Source: Bradyrhizobium archetypum (GTDB lineage Bacteria; Pseudomonadota; Alphaproteobacteria; Rhizobiales; Xanthobacteraceae). Taken from it: 64,000 nucleotides of DNA. A program made the position numbers and the translations under genes. The first letter of the stretch is position 1. Each line of letters begins with the position of its first letter. This document shows, one piece after another, positions 18,103 to 25,605 of the stretch. Below the pieces are notes generated by a model. It did no database searches and had not been told where the DNA came from. It saw nothing but the letters and a program-made list of their open reading frames with translations. The stretch covers positions 124,001 through 188,000 of the forward strand of contig NZ_JAAVLW010000001.1 in NCBI RefSeq assembly GCF_013114835.1, in the 5' to 3' direction.

Positions 18103-19302
18103 TCAACTCGTGTATCGGGGCGAATTGCTGGCGGGATTGGGATGCTCTCGTGACATGGCGCGCAGGTGAGCCACGATGCCGGGCACTATTCGGACGACCT
18201 GATCGACTTCTTCGACGGTGGTTTCACGCGACAAGGAAAAGCGTACCGCGCCGCGTAGGATCCTCGCAGGCACGTTCATGGCGCGCAGCACATGAGACGG
18301 GTCCATTGAAGACGAGCTGCAAGCTGATCCGTGCGAAGCGGCAATGCCCGCGCGATTGAGATGGTGGACGATTGCTTCCCCTTCGAGATCTTGGAAGGCG
18401 ATGTTAGCCGTATTCGGCAGCCGATTACCGACATCGCCGAGCGCTATGCAGCGGCAGTTGTGCAAGATCGCCTGCTCCAGGCGATCGCGCAACGCACCAA
18501 TGCGAACGCGCTCCGGCTCGAGCCGCTCGGCCGCAAGCTCTGCAGCTTTTCCAAGACCGATGATGCCCGGGATGTTCTCGGTTCCGCCGCGTCGTCGTCG
18601 TTCCTGTGTCCCGCCCCAGATCAGCGGCCTGAATTTCGTGCCTTGGCGTAAATAGAGCGCTCCAATCCCCTTGGGGCCATGCAGCTTATGCGCGGACAGC
18701 GACAGCATGTCGATAGCACTGTCATTCAAGTCGATGGGCTCCCTACCTACCGCCTGTACCGCATCAGTATGAAACAACGCGCCCGCCGCACGCGCCAACC
18801 TAGCCAGATACTCCACCGGGAAAATCGTACCGGTCTCGTTGTTGGCCCACATAACCGACGCAATCGCCGTGCGTGGTCCAAGCGCCCAGCAAAAGGCCTC
18901 GACGTCAAGCCGTCCGCGCGAATCCACGGGGATCATATGCGTCTTGATGCCCCTTGTCGCCAATTGCTCCACCAGAGCTAGAATGGCGGAATGCTCGACA
19001 GAAGTTGTGACGATTTCGTCGCGCCCTTCCTGGGTCGCAAGCGCAGAAAGGATGGCGGTATTGTTGGACTCGGTCCCGCCGGAGGTGAAGACGATCTCAT
19101 GATCGTGGGCGGCTCCCAGCAAATCTTGCAGGCTGCGGCGCGCCTTGCCGACCGCGCCCGCGATCTCGCTGCCGAAGGCATGGGTGGACGAGGCATTACC
19201 GAACCGCTCTGTAAAGAACGGCAACATGGCTTGCAAGACACACGGATCTGCCCGTGTGGTCGCATTGTTGTCAAGATAGATCGGCACAAACGCCTCGTTC
19301 AA
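18103..19302 (-). CDS. nifS: Cysteine desulfurase NifS
   Basis: 399 residues, normal NifS length. It has YLDNNATTRADP at the N-terminus, the PLP-lysine segment SLSAHKLHGPKGIGALY, and the catalytic cysteine loop HGSACSSSSMDPSHVL. NifS releases sulfur from cysteine for nitrogenase clusters. The start codon overlaps the NifU-C stop (ATGA) and fixU follows five bases later. The operon is driven by the sigma-54 promoter at 19967-19982. Confidence 0.97.
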   Translation of the reverse strand: MNEAFVPIYLDNNATTRADPCVLQAMLPFFTERFGNASSTHAFGSEIAGAVGKARRSLQDLLGAAHDHEIVFTSGGTESNNTAILSALATQEGRDEIVTTSVEHSAILALVEQLATRGIKTHMIPVDSRGRLDVEAFCWALGPRTAIASVMWANNETGTIFPVEYLARLARAAGALFHTDAVQAVGREPIDLNDSAIDMLSLSAHKLHGPKGIGALYLRQGTKFRPLIWGGTQERRRRGGTENIPGIIGLGKAAELAAERLEPERVRIGALRDRLEQAILHNCRCIALGDVGNRLPNTANIAFQDLEGEAIVHHLNRAGIAASHGSACSSSSMDPSHVLRAMNVPARILRGAVRFSLSRETTVEEVDQVVRIVPGIVAHLRAMSREHPNPASNSPRYTS

Positions 19303-19589
19303 TGCCGCGCATTGGCAACGCCGGCGACCGGGATCAGGCGAACGAATTCACCGAGCCTTTCGACCAGCCGCGCCTGAATGCCTTCTAGCGTCGCGCTTGA
19401 AAGTCTGCAGAATACGCAGGCACCAGTCAGCTTGACCATGATCTTGCTGCCCTCGATACCGACCAGCTGACAATCGCCGCCGTCGCGTTGCAGATTGGGC
19501 CGGATCTCCTCGATCACTGCGCGAATGAGTTGCTCCCGATCGGCCGCAATGACCGGCGATTGCTTTAGTTGTTCTGGTTCCAGCAGCAT
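19299..19589 (-). CDS. NifU C-terminal (Nfu) domain protein
   Basis: 96 residues from MLLEPEQLKQSPVIAADREQ; the longer upstream frame is the shadow of the IscA gene. The Nfu fold motif is clear: VIEEIRPNLQRDGGDCQLVG and LTGACVFCRLSSATLEGIQ, with the cluster-binding CxxC at Cys58/Cys61. The IscU-like and [2Fe-2S] domains of full NifU are absent, so this is a stand-alone cluster carrier. It sits between iscA and nifS, the usual Bradyrhizobium-like arrangement. Confidence 0.9.
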   Translation of the reverse strand: MLLEPEQLKQSPVIAADREQLIRAVIEEIRPNLQRDGGDCQLVGIEGSKIMVKLTGACVFCRLSSATLEGIQARLVERLGEFVRLIPVAGVANARH

Positions 19590-19605
19590 GCTTCGATTTC
19601 TCTTT

Positions 19606-19929
19606 TCATCTACGGAAGGATTTGCCGCAGGAGCAGCTCGAGCTGGCGTTTGGGTTGTCGAAGGTGAAGCCGGAGCCCTCCAGCGCCACCACGAAATCGA
19701 TCGTCGTGCCGGCGAGGTGCTCATGGCTCTTATTGTCGACGAACACCTTGATCCCGTCGCGCTCAATGACGGTGTCGTCGGACTTTGCCTCGTCGGCAAA
19801 ACCCATCTTGTATTTGAATCCGTCGCAGCCGCCGGCCTCGACCATGATGCGCAGGCCGCTCGTCGGCTGCGCCGAAGCCGAGATCGCGCTCTTGAGCGCA
19901 TTCACTGCGCTATTCGTCAGATTGATCAT
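19606..19929 (-). CDS. IscA/HesB-type Fe-S carrier (nif-linked)
   Basis: 107 residues from MINLTNSAVNALKSAISASA. A-type carrier motifs are present: GLRIMVEAGGCDGFKYKMGF and the C-terminal NASSSCSCGKSF, giving the three cysteines C...CxC for cluster binding. It is the first gene of the nifS operon. The ATG at 19929 lies about 28 bases after the predicted sigma-54 start. It probably shuttles clusters to the nitrogenase or its maturation proteins. Confidence 0.92.
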   Translation of the reverse strand: MINLTNSAVNALKSAISASAQPTSGLRIMVEAGGCDGFKYKMGFADEAKSDDTVIERDGIKVFVDNKSHEHLAGTTIDFVVALEGSGFTFDNPNASSSCSCGKSFRR

Positions 19930-19966
19930 GGCACCTTTATTTTCCCAAGTCGTTTGCATGAGAATT

Positions 19967-19982
19967 GGCAAGTCGCATGCCA
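19967..19982 (-). promoter_or_regulatory. Sigma-54 promoter of the iscA-nifU-nifS operon
   Basis: Minus-strand TGGCATGCGACTTGCC: GG-N10-GC with TGGCA at -24 and TTGC at -12. It is 38 bases upstream of the iscA-like ATG. Confidence 0.8.
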
Positions 19983-20045
19983 GCGCGCACGAGCTTGACA
20001 ATGCTTACCTTTTTCGAAGTCGCGCCTGTTGGCTTTGCGACGCGT

Positions 20046-20061
20046 GTCGGGTTGCTGACAA
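20046..20061. promoter_or_regulatory. NifA site shared by divergent operons
   Basis: TGTCGGGTTGCTGACA is a perfect TGT-N10-ACA. It is about 65 bases from the leftward -24 box and about 75 from the rightward one, so it can serve both. A second imperfect copy (TGT-N10-ACG) lies at 20027-20042. Confidence 0.8.
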
Positions 20062-20133
20062 AGGTTTTCGAGGGATCGCGGAGCTTTTAAGTGTCTTCTT
20101 TATGGATTAGCCGATGAAGCGTTACGAACGCGG

Positions 20134-20149
20134 CGGCAAACAATTTGCA
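20134..20149 (+). promoter_or_regulatory. Candidate sigma-54 promoter of the plus-strand gene
   Basis: CGGCAAACAATTTGCA: GG-N10-GC with a perfect TTGCA, first base C instead of T and a weaker -24 arm. It leaves a leader of about 48 bases before the ATG at 20208. Confidence 0.6.
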
Positions 20150-20207
20150 TTGCTTCTCCTGCCGCCGGAGTGTCTGGCGATTGTCTTGGATCGAGGGATG
20201 ATTTTTT

Positions 20208-20798
20208 ATGACTGCAATCGAGAACACCGCGCTAGGCCGGTTGGAGAAGGAGGGACGCCTGCTCAATGCCATATTCAAGGGCGGGACCACCAAGCAGGGC
20301 CGGTTCGGCTTTCGCGGCGATATCGCCCTAAAATTCCAGGCCCAGGTCGCCGACGAGAAGCGGCCGCCCCACTATTCAATCGAGCAGGTACTGACGGTCG
20401 TGCAGGAAGGCGAACGCAGCATTCCGGTGCTTGCCGGCTATCTGCACTGCTTCGCTTATCTTGCTGATGTCGCAAATGTTCTTGACGGCGCGCTAAGTCC
20501 TGATGGCAGCTACTTCATGTTTTGCAACAACATAGACCTGTTGGCGAAATATCGAATCAAGCTCCGCGGTATCACCTTCAACGTGCTGCCGTGCGATGAA
20601 TCCACCGTTTGGAAGGAGATGATGGACCTGGTCGGGGTCGACAAAAATGACATTAAGAAGCTCGACGCGCCCGGCAAGCTCGACTACCTGCTCGACGCAA
20701 CCAAGGGTGTCGATGCGTCCTATGATGAGATCTCTTACGAAGACGGGCTGAAGAGGATGGAACCCGTAAGAAACCGTAACGAGAACCGGCCGGTCTGA
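20208..20798 (+). CDS. Nif-linked protein of unknown function
   Basis: 196 residues. No recognised domain. Visible features: a mixed alpha/beta N-terminal half (NAIFKGGTTKQGRFGFRGDI, IEQVLTVVQEGERSIPVLAG), an aromatic core (YFMFCNNIDLLAKYRIKLRG) and a charged C-terminus. Two cysteines occur (MFCNN, LPCDE). No signal peptide or membrane helix. It is transcribed divergently from the nifS operon with a shared NifA site, and converges on a Rieske gene 15 bases away. Expression with nitrogen fixation is therefore likely although its function cannot be named. Confidence 0.75.
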   Translation: MTAIENTALGRLEKEGRLLNAIFKGGTTKQGRFGFRGDIALKFQAQVADEKRPPHYSIEQVLTVVQEGERSIPVLAGYLHCFAYLADVANVLDGALSPDGSYFMFCNNIDLLAKYRIKLRGITFNVLPCDESTVWKEMMDLVGVDKNDIKKLDAPGKLDYLLDATKGVDASYDEISYEDGLKRMEPVRNRNENRPV

Positions 20799-20813
20799 GC
20801 ACCGGCTTCAACT

Positions 20814-21221
20814 TTAGCCAGAGGAATCCTCTTCCTCGACAAGCCGCACGCCGGTCGCGCAGATTTCGCCGTCCAGCACCGTCAACGCGACCGGCGTGAG
20901 ACTGCTGCCCTTGCACCGGCCGTCCACACAGCGGCCCGTGCCGAGCTCGAAGGTCGAGCCGTGCTTGCCGCACATCAGCCGCATACCGAGGGGATCGAAG
21001 AACTGGTTGCGTTCCCAGTCGAGATGGACGCCAGTGTGCGGGCATTTGTTGAGATAGGCAAACACCCGCTTGCCCCAGCGCACCACGACAATGGGCCACG
21101 GCCTGTGGCCGCCGTCTTCGTCCACTATCATGAGGTGGAAGCCCATGGCGCGCTGGCTTGGAATATCGTTGAAGCCGCAGATTGCATAGGCGATATTCGA
21201 CTGCGTCCCCCGCTCGTTCAT
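20814..21221 (-). CDS. Rieske-type [2Fe-2S] protein (paralogue)
   Basis: 135 residues. Ligand boxes CPHTG near 61-65 and CGKHGS near 83-88; the C-terminal region (GRCVDGRCKGSSLTPVALTV) closely parallels the protein at 9808-10257, including a second CxxxxC-like pair outside the Rieske centre. It is convergent with the unknown nif-linked gene. A soluble electron carrier is the likeliest role; it lacks a catalytic oxygenase domain. Confidence 0.8.
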   Translation of the reverse strand: MNERGTQSNIAYAICGFNDIPSQRAMGFHLMIVDEDGGHRPWPIVVVRWGKRVFAYLNKCPHTGVHLDWERNQFFDPLGMRLMCGKHGSTFELGTGRCVDGRCKGSSLTPVALTVLDGEICATGVRLVEEEDSSG

Positions 21222-22342
21222 GACAAGAGAACCTTCAACTGATCATCCTGCGATGACTCTTGCAAGAATCGCGCAAAGTACCGGATCGCCCTACTCTCTT
21301 TGGAGTCCGGCGCGCGTCGTCGCAAAACGAGAACCGCTCGATCATCGGACCAACGAGCTTTGTGGGATCAGGCACTTCTTGGCTGTTTAGGAATCGGATC
21401 GTAAAGCGGCGCGCTCGACCGCAGGCTCTCGCGGCTTTCCACAGCCGCTGTCCGGATGTGAACCGGTTCGTAATAAGAAATGTTCGCAGCAAAAATTGCG
21501 TTCTGGCCTTTAATCCATGGTATTCTGACAGCTGATGATATTTTCGAATCTCCCGGCAGAGCCTGCCGGGGGTTTTTTGGGTCTATGTTGTTACCTGCCG
21601 CCGGAATCGGCCTCCGGCTCCAAAACAATGCCTCTCCCTCTCGATCGGCGCCTGCACGAGTGAACCAGCGCCGCGAGCGCATTATCTCACCATTCTGAAC
21701 ATATAGAACGCGACGCGGTAGACTGTGATCTTCGCCATCCTTTCGGCTCCCGTCCGAGGAACCCATGTCACGCCACGCCGCGTCCGGCGGGACCGGCACT
21801 TTAGCGAGACCTCAGTTCGATTGCTGGGTGCTCACGCCCTCGGGAAGTGTCCTCGGCGAGGGCAAGCTGAACGGAAGGGTCGTGTTGGCGACGGCATCGA
21901 GCTGAGCGTTCTTCCTACAGCCGTCGCTCGACGTATTGTCTCTCCAGCTCCGTCAGCTTGGTTTGAAGCAATTGCGCGCTGCCCGTATCGGGCGGGCGAG
22001 TGCCGAAGGGGCGCTCGCCCGTACGATAGCGGTGAATGTTGTTGCGATGCGTTCGCATGCGAGCAAGGAACTCCTCGATCATCGTCGTTCACCCAGCGTT
22101 TGCTATGTCAACTCCCTTGGTGAGGGCGAGGGTGAGGGCAGTATCCGCAAGCGCTGCTTACGCAGCGCCATCACCCCACGTTGTGGACTTTCTCGGGCTG
22201 AATTGTCGTCCGAGAGAACACCGAAGACGGCGCCCCTTGTATCATATGGCCGCGTATCCGCACGCAAAGAGGACGTTGCCGCCGTCCCCGCAAGCGGCGG
22301 TGTGAGACTCTATCTCATTTTCTGCTTAGTTGTTTTCCGTTG
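21222..22342. other. Intergenic region with a terminator
   Basis: No convincing protein gene. Frames are short and arginine- or serine-rich. A strong terminator at 21552-21578 points to a plus-strand transcript ending there, possibly a small RNA starting in the preceding 150-200 bases. Confidence 0.4.
21552..21578 (+). terminator. Strong rho-independent terminator
   Basis: CCCGGCAG-AGC-CTGCCGGG (perfect 8-base stem, 3-base loop) followed by GGTTTTTT. It is oriented for plus-strand transcripts, but no plus-strand gene is evident immediately upstream. Confidence 0.8.
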
Positions 22343-22546
22343 TTAGCGCGCGAAGCACGCGGGGTCGGTTAAGCAAAAAAAGAGATCGCAGACGCCATCC
22401 AACGGGTCCTCCTCGCATTCGGGATATGACGTATCGGCTACGAGTACCTTGGTGTCGACCGGTTGCGCGGCACCCTCAGCGGCGAAAGTCGGTACCGCCG
22501 CTGCAAGCGCGACGGCGCTCGCAGTAAAAAACAGCATTTTTTTCAT
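22343..22546 (-). CDS. Small secreted cysteine-containing peptide
   Basis: 67 residues. A classical signal peptide (MKKMLFFTASAVALAAAVPT, cut near TFA-AE) precedes a 43-residue acidic mature part with four cysteines near the C-terminus (YPECEEDPLDGVCDLFFCLT then DPACFAR). The pattern suggests two disulfides or a metal site in the periplasm. No homologue is recognised. It is monocistronic, with no NifA or tts element seen. Confidence 0.6.
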   Translation of the reverse strand: MKKMLFFTASAVALAAAVPTFAAEGAAQPVDTKVLVADTSYPECEEDPLDGVCDLFFCLTDPACFAR

Positions 22547-22629
22547 TCGAGACTCGCTTCCTTAGATTGGCCCCAGCCGTCCTCAATCTTAGATGACGAC
22601 CGCACAATTGGTAAAATACATTCTCTTGA

Positions 22630-22890
22630 TTGGACCTATCTACGAAATGGATCGACGAAGCGATCGCGATCATCGAGCAGATGACCGGGCTGTTTAGAGC
22701 AGAGACCGTCGGGCTCCCGTTGTGCGTGACGCGCGATCTGCAATTCCGCAAGACAATTGAAACGGCAGTGAATGACATCCTCGAACGGGTCTCGCAGATA
22801 TTACGGCCGAAACGGGGCACGCTGTGGCAGCGGCTCGCATTGCTAGCGAGACCGTCGCGGCCAACCCCGCCCGATCAACCGGCCGTGTAA
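22630..22890 (+). CDS. Small hypothetical protein
   Basis: An 86-residue frame with a TTG start, helical (WIDEAIAIIEQMTGLFRAET; FRKTIETAVNDILERVSQIL), with a proline-rich end. No motif or partner was recognised; the start codon is uncertain. Confidence 0.3.
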   Translation: MDLSTKWIDEAIAIIEQMTGLFRAETVGLPLCVTRDLQFRKTIETAVNDILERVSQILRPKRGTLWQRLALLARPSRPTPPDQPAV

Positions 22891-22917
22891 GCAATTGGGG
22901 GCGCGCCGGCGGGTGCT

Positions 22918-23470
22918 TTGGGGACGGAGCAGTCAGCGCGCTTTGAGACGTTGGCCCACGCGTTTCGTGAGTTGGCGAGCTGCGGCCGCAAATGGAACAT
23001 CCCTCTTGAGAGACAAGAAGCGGATTGGAAACGCAACGCGCGTGCTTCGAAGCTGATTCAGAGACAGCCGATTTCCTTAGGGATGGACAAGCCACCGCTG
23101 GTCAAAGGCAACCTGGACTTTCTGAAACTGCCACTCGGAAAGGAAACGTTTTATCTGACGCCCGACGCCATCTTGGTCACCGCCGGCAAGACCGTGGCCG
23201 CCTTCGGCTACGGGGACGTTGAATTCACGGTTCGAGGCGCTCGCTTCATCGAGGAAGAAACGCCGCCCGCGGATGCGACGGTCGTGGACCAGACCTGGCG
23301 CTATGTAAACCGCAAGGGCGGCCCGGACCGGCGGTTCAACAACAATCGCCAGCTACCGATCTGCCTGTATGGTGAGATCGACTTTCGGTCAGTCAGCGGA
23401 GTGAACAAGCGAATTCAATGCTCGCGTGTGCACCGAGAGTTTTGTCGCGACGCTCGCTGCAATGTCATCT
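22918..23470 (+). pseudogene. Truncated conserved hypothetical protein
   Basis: The part from about 23080 to 23440 is protein-like: FLKLPLGKETFYLTPDAILV, FGYGDVEFTVRGARFIEEET, VDQTWRYVNRKGGPDRRFNN, NRQLPICLYGEIDF. It resembles the C-terminal half of a widespread family of phage- and plasmid-associated proteins, which I cannot name with certainty. The open frame continues to 23844, but that tail is antisense to the mqsRA relic and has no domain character. The gene is probably truncated. Confidence 0.45.
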
Positions 23471-23687
23471 TAACGGTCAGGAGCTGCCCCGTTCGTTATG
23501 TCGTCGCAACGAGTCGCGTCGTAAGCCCGGTCTTTCAAAGAGCGCTCCGGGCGCACCGGCCGAAAAGGCCGAGCCTAACACTCCTTTTGCGGGCACCAGA
23601 CAAGACGCTTCCCGAGATCGGCGCAGATGCCCCGGCACACTCCTTCGGCATGCGCCAGTCATTGCTGCCCGGCGCGACCGACAGTCC

Positions 23688-23931
23688 TCAGGCTTCTTCG
23701 AGCTCCTTGACGAGCTCGGGGTGGCGATCGAGGATCGTGATGAGTTGGACGGTCGGGCCACTCGGCTCGACATACCTGCTTGGTGCTCCGGACGACCTTG
23801 GCGATGCCGGCGCGATCGAAACCAAGGGCCGTCGCGCCGCGTAGCGCCGAGGTGGTGATGGAAAGCGTGTCCACCGTCCCGATCGCGGCCTTGATAGCAG
23901 CAAGATCGTAGGTCGGCTTCCTCTTTTCCAT
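23688..23931 (-). pseudogene. mqsR-mqsA toxin-antitoxin deletion remnant
   Basis: From the ATG at 23931 the frame reads MEKRKPTYDLAAIKAAIGTV, ITTSALRGATALGFDRAGI: the N-terminal half of an MqsR RNase toxin. Homology then stops. In another frame the sequence resumes as SRYVEPSGPTVQLITILDRH and PELVKELEEA, the C-terminal DNA-binding end of an MqsA antitoxin. The MqsR catalytic C-terminus and the MqsA zinc domain are gone. A deletion fused the two genes. The autoregulatory palindrome upstream is still perfect. Confidence 0.65.
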
Positions 23932-23940
23932 GAGACGTGT

Positions 23941-23961
23941 TTGCCACCATAATGGTGGCAA
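23941..23961. promoter_or_regulatory. Perfect palindrome upstream of the mqsRA remnant
   Basis: TTGCCACCAT, one A, ATGGTGGCAA: 10-base perfect arms, 10 bases before the mqsR start. It is the likely antitoxin operator. Confidence 0.65.
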
Positions 23962-24080
23962 GTCATGATGGCAATTCGGCCCGCCGAAGCAGCCGCCTTC
24001 AGATCGTTTGGGCGCAACGTTTGCGCGAGCGGAAATTGGCGGCTCGAATGGACCGGAGGGATGGGTTCCATCACTTGACA

Positions 24081-24103
24081 AATGTCACACTATGTGTGAC
24101 ATT
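24081..24103. promoter_or_regulatory. Perfect palindromic operator
   Basis: AATGTCACAC, TAT, GTGTGACATT: perfect 10-base arms. It directly follows a TTGACA (-35-like, 24075-24080) and ends nine bases before the ATG at 24112, so a bound dimer would block that promoter. No regulator gene is obvious nearby. Confidence 0.65.
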
Positions 24104-24111
24104 AAGGAACC

Positions 24112-25017
24112 ATGAGATTTGACCAATTTCAGTTTCCGTTCGCAGGCAGAAGCCCCGAAACCGTCACTGTCAGCCTTCTGAACGGGACTGCCGTCCTCAG
24201 GCCGATCCATCAGGAGATGGCTCGGACGAGCTCAGCTGAATTGCTGAGCTTGATGCTGACGACGGACAGCTTGCAGAACAAGAAGCAGTTTTGGATGCTC
24301 TACCGCAATGGCCGGCCGCGCCATGCGTCAGTTTTGGGGCAACTCGTCGCTCGTGATCGCGACTTGGACGTCATCACCAACTGCAACCTCTTATTCATCT
24401 CCAAGAAGCAGATCGCGGCGATCTCTGAAGAGGTGGCGGTCTTCGCAGAGAGCAAGTTCGCCGACACCGATTCTCTCACCTTCTACGCCTATCCATTCGA
24501 CGAATTCGAGTTTGAGGTTACCCGGCTTTCGGACGAGCAGCTCGAGGGCCTTGAAACGGCGCTTCGTGAAGCCATCAAACGCCGTCTTCGCTACAGTTGC
24601 AGATTTACGTTCAAGCGGAACCGAACTTCTCTCGCTCTGCAGGATGCTGCGCGCACCAACATTCATTCCTACCGAATAAACACGGGGATTTCTCCGCCCG
24701 AAGTGGATCAGCATTCAACCAGTGACAGATCCATTTCCCCAGGAGAAAACCATGTACCCGTTCACCGACGAACGGACGGCGGACATTTTCTCGGGCCGCC
24801 ACAGGAAAGACGTGCCCGAAAACGTCGCAAAGAGAGCCGCACGGCAATTCGACATTCTGCTCGCAGCAACAAGGCTCGAGGACTGCCGGATTGCCGGGCG
24901 AGGACGCATCGCCAAACGGCAGAACACAGATCCACCCACCTTCTGTTGTCATACAGATGGCCAGTGGTGGGTGACGTTCCAATGGCAGTTCGATCGAGCT
25001 GTCAATATCAGGCTTGA
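24112..25017 (+). CDS. Hypothetical protein under a palindromic operator
   Basis: The first 200 residues look like a folded protein (MRFDQFQFPFAGRSPETVTV, LLSLMLTTDSLQNKKQFWML, YAYPFDEFEFEVTRLSDEQL). The rest, from about 24735, is arginine-rich and runs out of frame through higB, so the true stop was probably lost or the C-terminus is shifted. No family was recognised. The perfect palindrome before the start implies tight transcriptional control, as in TA or phage genes. It lies between TA modules. Confidence 0.45.
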   Translation: MRFDQFQFPFAGRSPETVTVSLLNGTAVLRPIHQEMARTSSAELLSLMLTTDSLQNKKQFWMLYRNGRPRHASVLGQLVARDRDLDVITNCNLLFISKKQIAAISEEVAVFAESKFADTDSLTFYAYPFDEFEFEVTRLSDEQLEGLETALREAIKRRLRYSCRFTFKRNRTSLALQDAARTNIHSYRINTGISPPEVDQHSTSDRSISPGENHVPVHRRTDGGHFLGPPQERRARKRRKESRTAIRHSARSNKARGLPDCRARTHRQTAEHRSTHLLLSYRWPVVGDVPMAVRSSCQYQA

Positions 25018-25030
25018 AGACACAGGCTGA
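24752..25030 (+). CDS. higB: HigB-like RelE/ParE-superfamily toxin
   Basis: 92 residues from MYPFTDERTADIFSGRHRKD, preceded by GGAGAAAACC. The family layout is kept: KRAARQFDILLAATRLEDCR and the end GQWWVTFQWQFDRAVNIRLE. The middle (RIAKRQNTDPPTFCC) departs from the usual HigB core, so activity is uncertain. HigB toxins cut translated mRNA at the ribosome. The antitoxin gene starts two bases after the stop, the typical higBA order. Confidence 0.75.
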   Translation: MYPFTDERTADIFSGRHRKDVPENVAKRAARQFDILLAATRLEDCRIAGRGRIAKRQNTDPPTFCCHTDGQWWVTFQWQFDRAVNIRLEDTG

Positions 25031-25031
25031 G

Positions 25032-25361
25032 ATGACTGAGAGACGACCAAGCACCCCGGGTGAGATTCTCCGCGAGGAGTTTCTCACCCCGAACGACATC
25101 ACCCAGGATGAGCTCGCGAAAGCCATGGGCGTCTCTCGTTTTCGGGTGAACGAGATCATCAACGGCCGTCGGGCAATCACGTCCGAGACGGCGGTTCTGT
25201 TGAGCAAGGCGCTCGGTACGTCCGCCCGGTTTTGGATGAATCTGCAGGTCGCAGTTGACCTTTTTGATGCCGAGCGCAAGCTTGGTGACCTGGCAGAGTC
25301 GGTTAGCTGCCTCTTGCCAGCGTCCTCGCCTGATTTCATTGTCGAGATGCCCTCGACATAA
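25032..25361 (+). CDS. higA: HigA-family antitoxin
   Basis: 109 residues from MTERRPSTPGEILREEFLTP, the HigA signature. The helix-turn-helix is DELAKAMGVSRFRVNEIING; RAITSETAVLLSKALGTSAR and FWMNLQVAVDLFDAERKLGD complete the xre-like domain. HigA binds HigB and represses the operon. It is normal in length and intact. Confidence 0.88.
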   Translation: MTERRPSTPGEILREEFLTPNDITQDELAKAMGVSRFRVNEIINGRRAITSETAVLLSKALGTSARFWMNLQVAVDLFDAERKLGDLAESVSCLLPASSPDFIVEMPST

Positions 25362-25605
25362 TCTAGCGCGACGACGTATTCGCAATGTTCACACACCAGG
25401 CTCCGTGGCTTGGTTGAGACATCTTGTTCCGGGGTCTTTTGGCACGATCGAGCAGGAAGATATCGCTCGCGCCTTTGTCGCCGAGTTCGTTAAGAGCCCC
25501 GAACGGGATCGTCCATCTCGAAATCGAGACGATGAGGCAGAGATCGCGTGGCTCGTCCAGCATAACGATCTGATTTGAACCGGTCGCAAATTCGGTAGGT
25601 CTCCC

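Noticed and set aside
20172..20190. TGGCGATTGTCTTGGA as promoter of the plus-strand gene at 20208
   Set aside because: The -12 GC is replaced by GG and the transcript would start at the ribosome site; the candidate at 20134-20149 fits better.
25363..25589. Short minus-strand frames between higA and yhaN-like gene
   Set aside because: Considered an IS remnant, but no transposase motif could be recognised in any frame.
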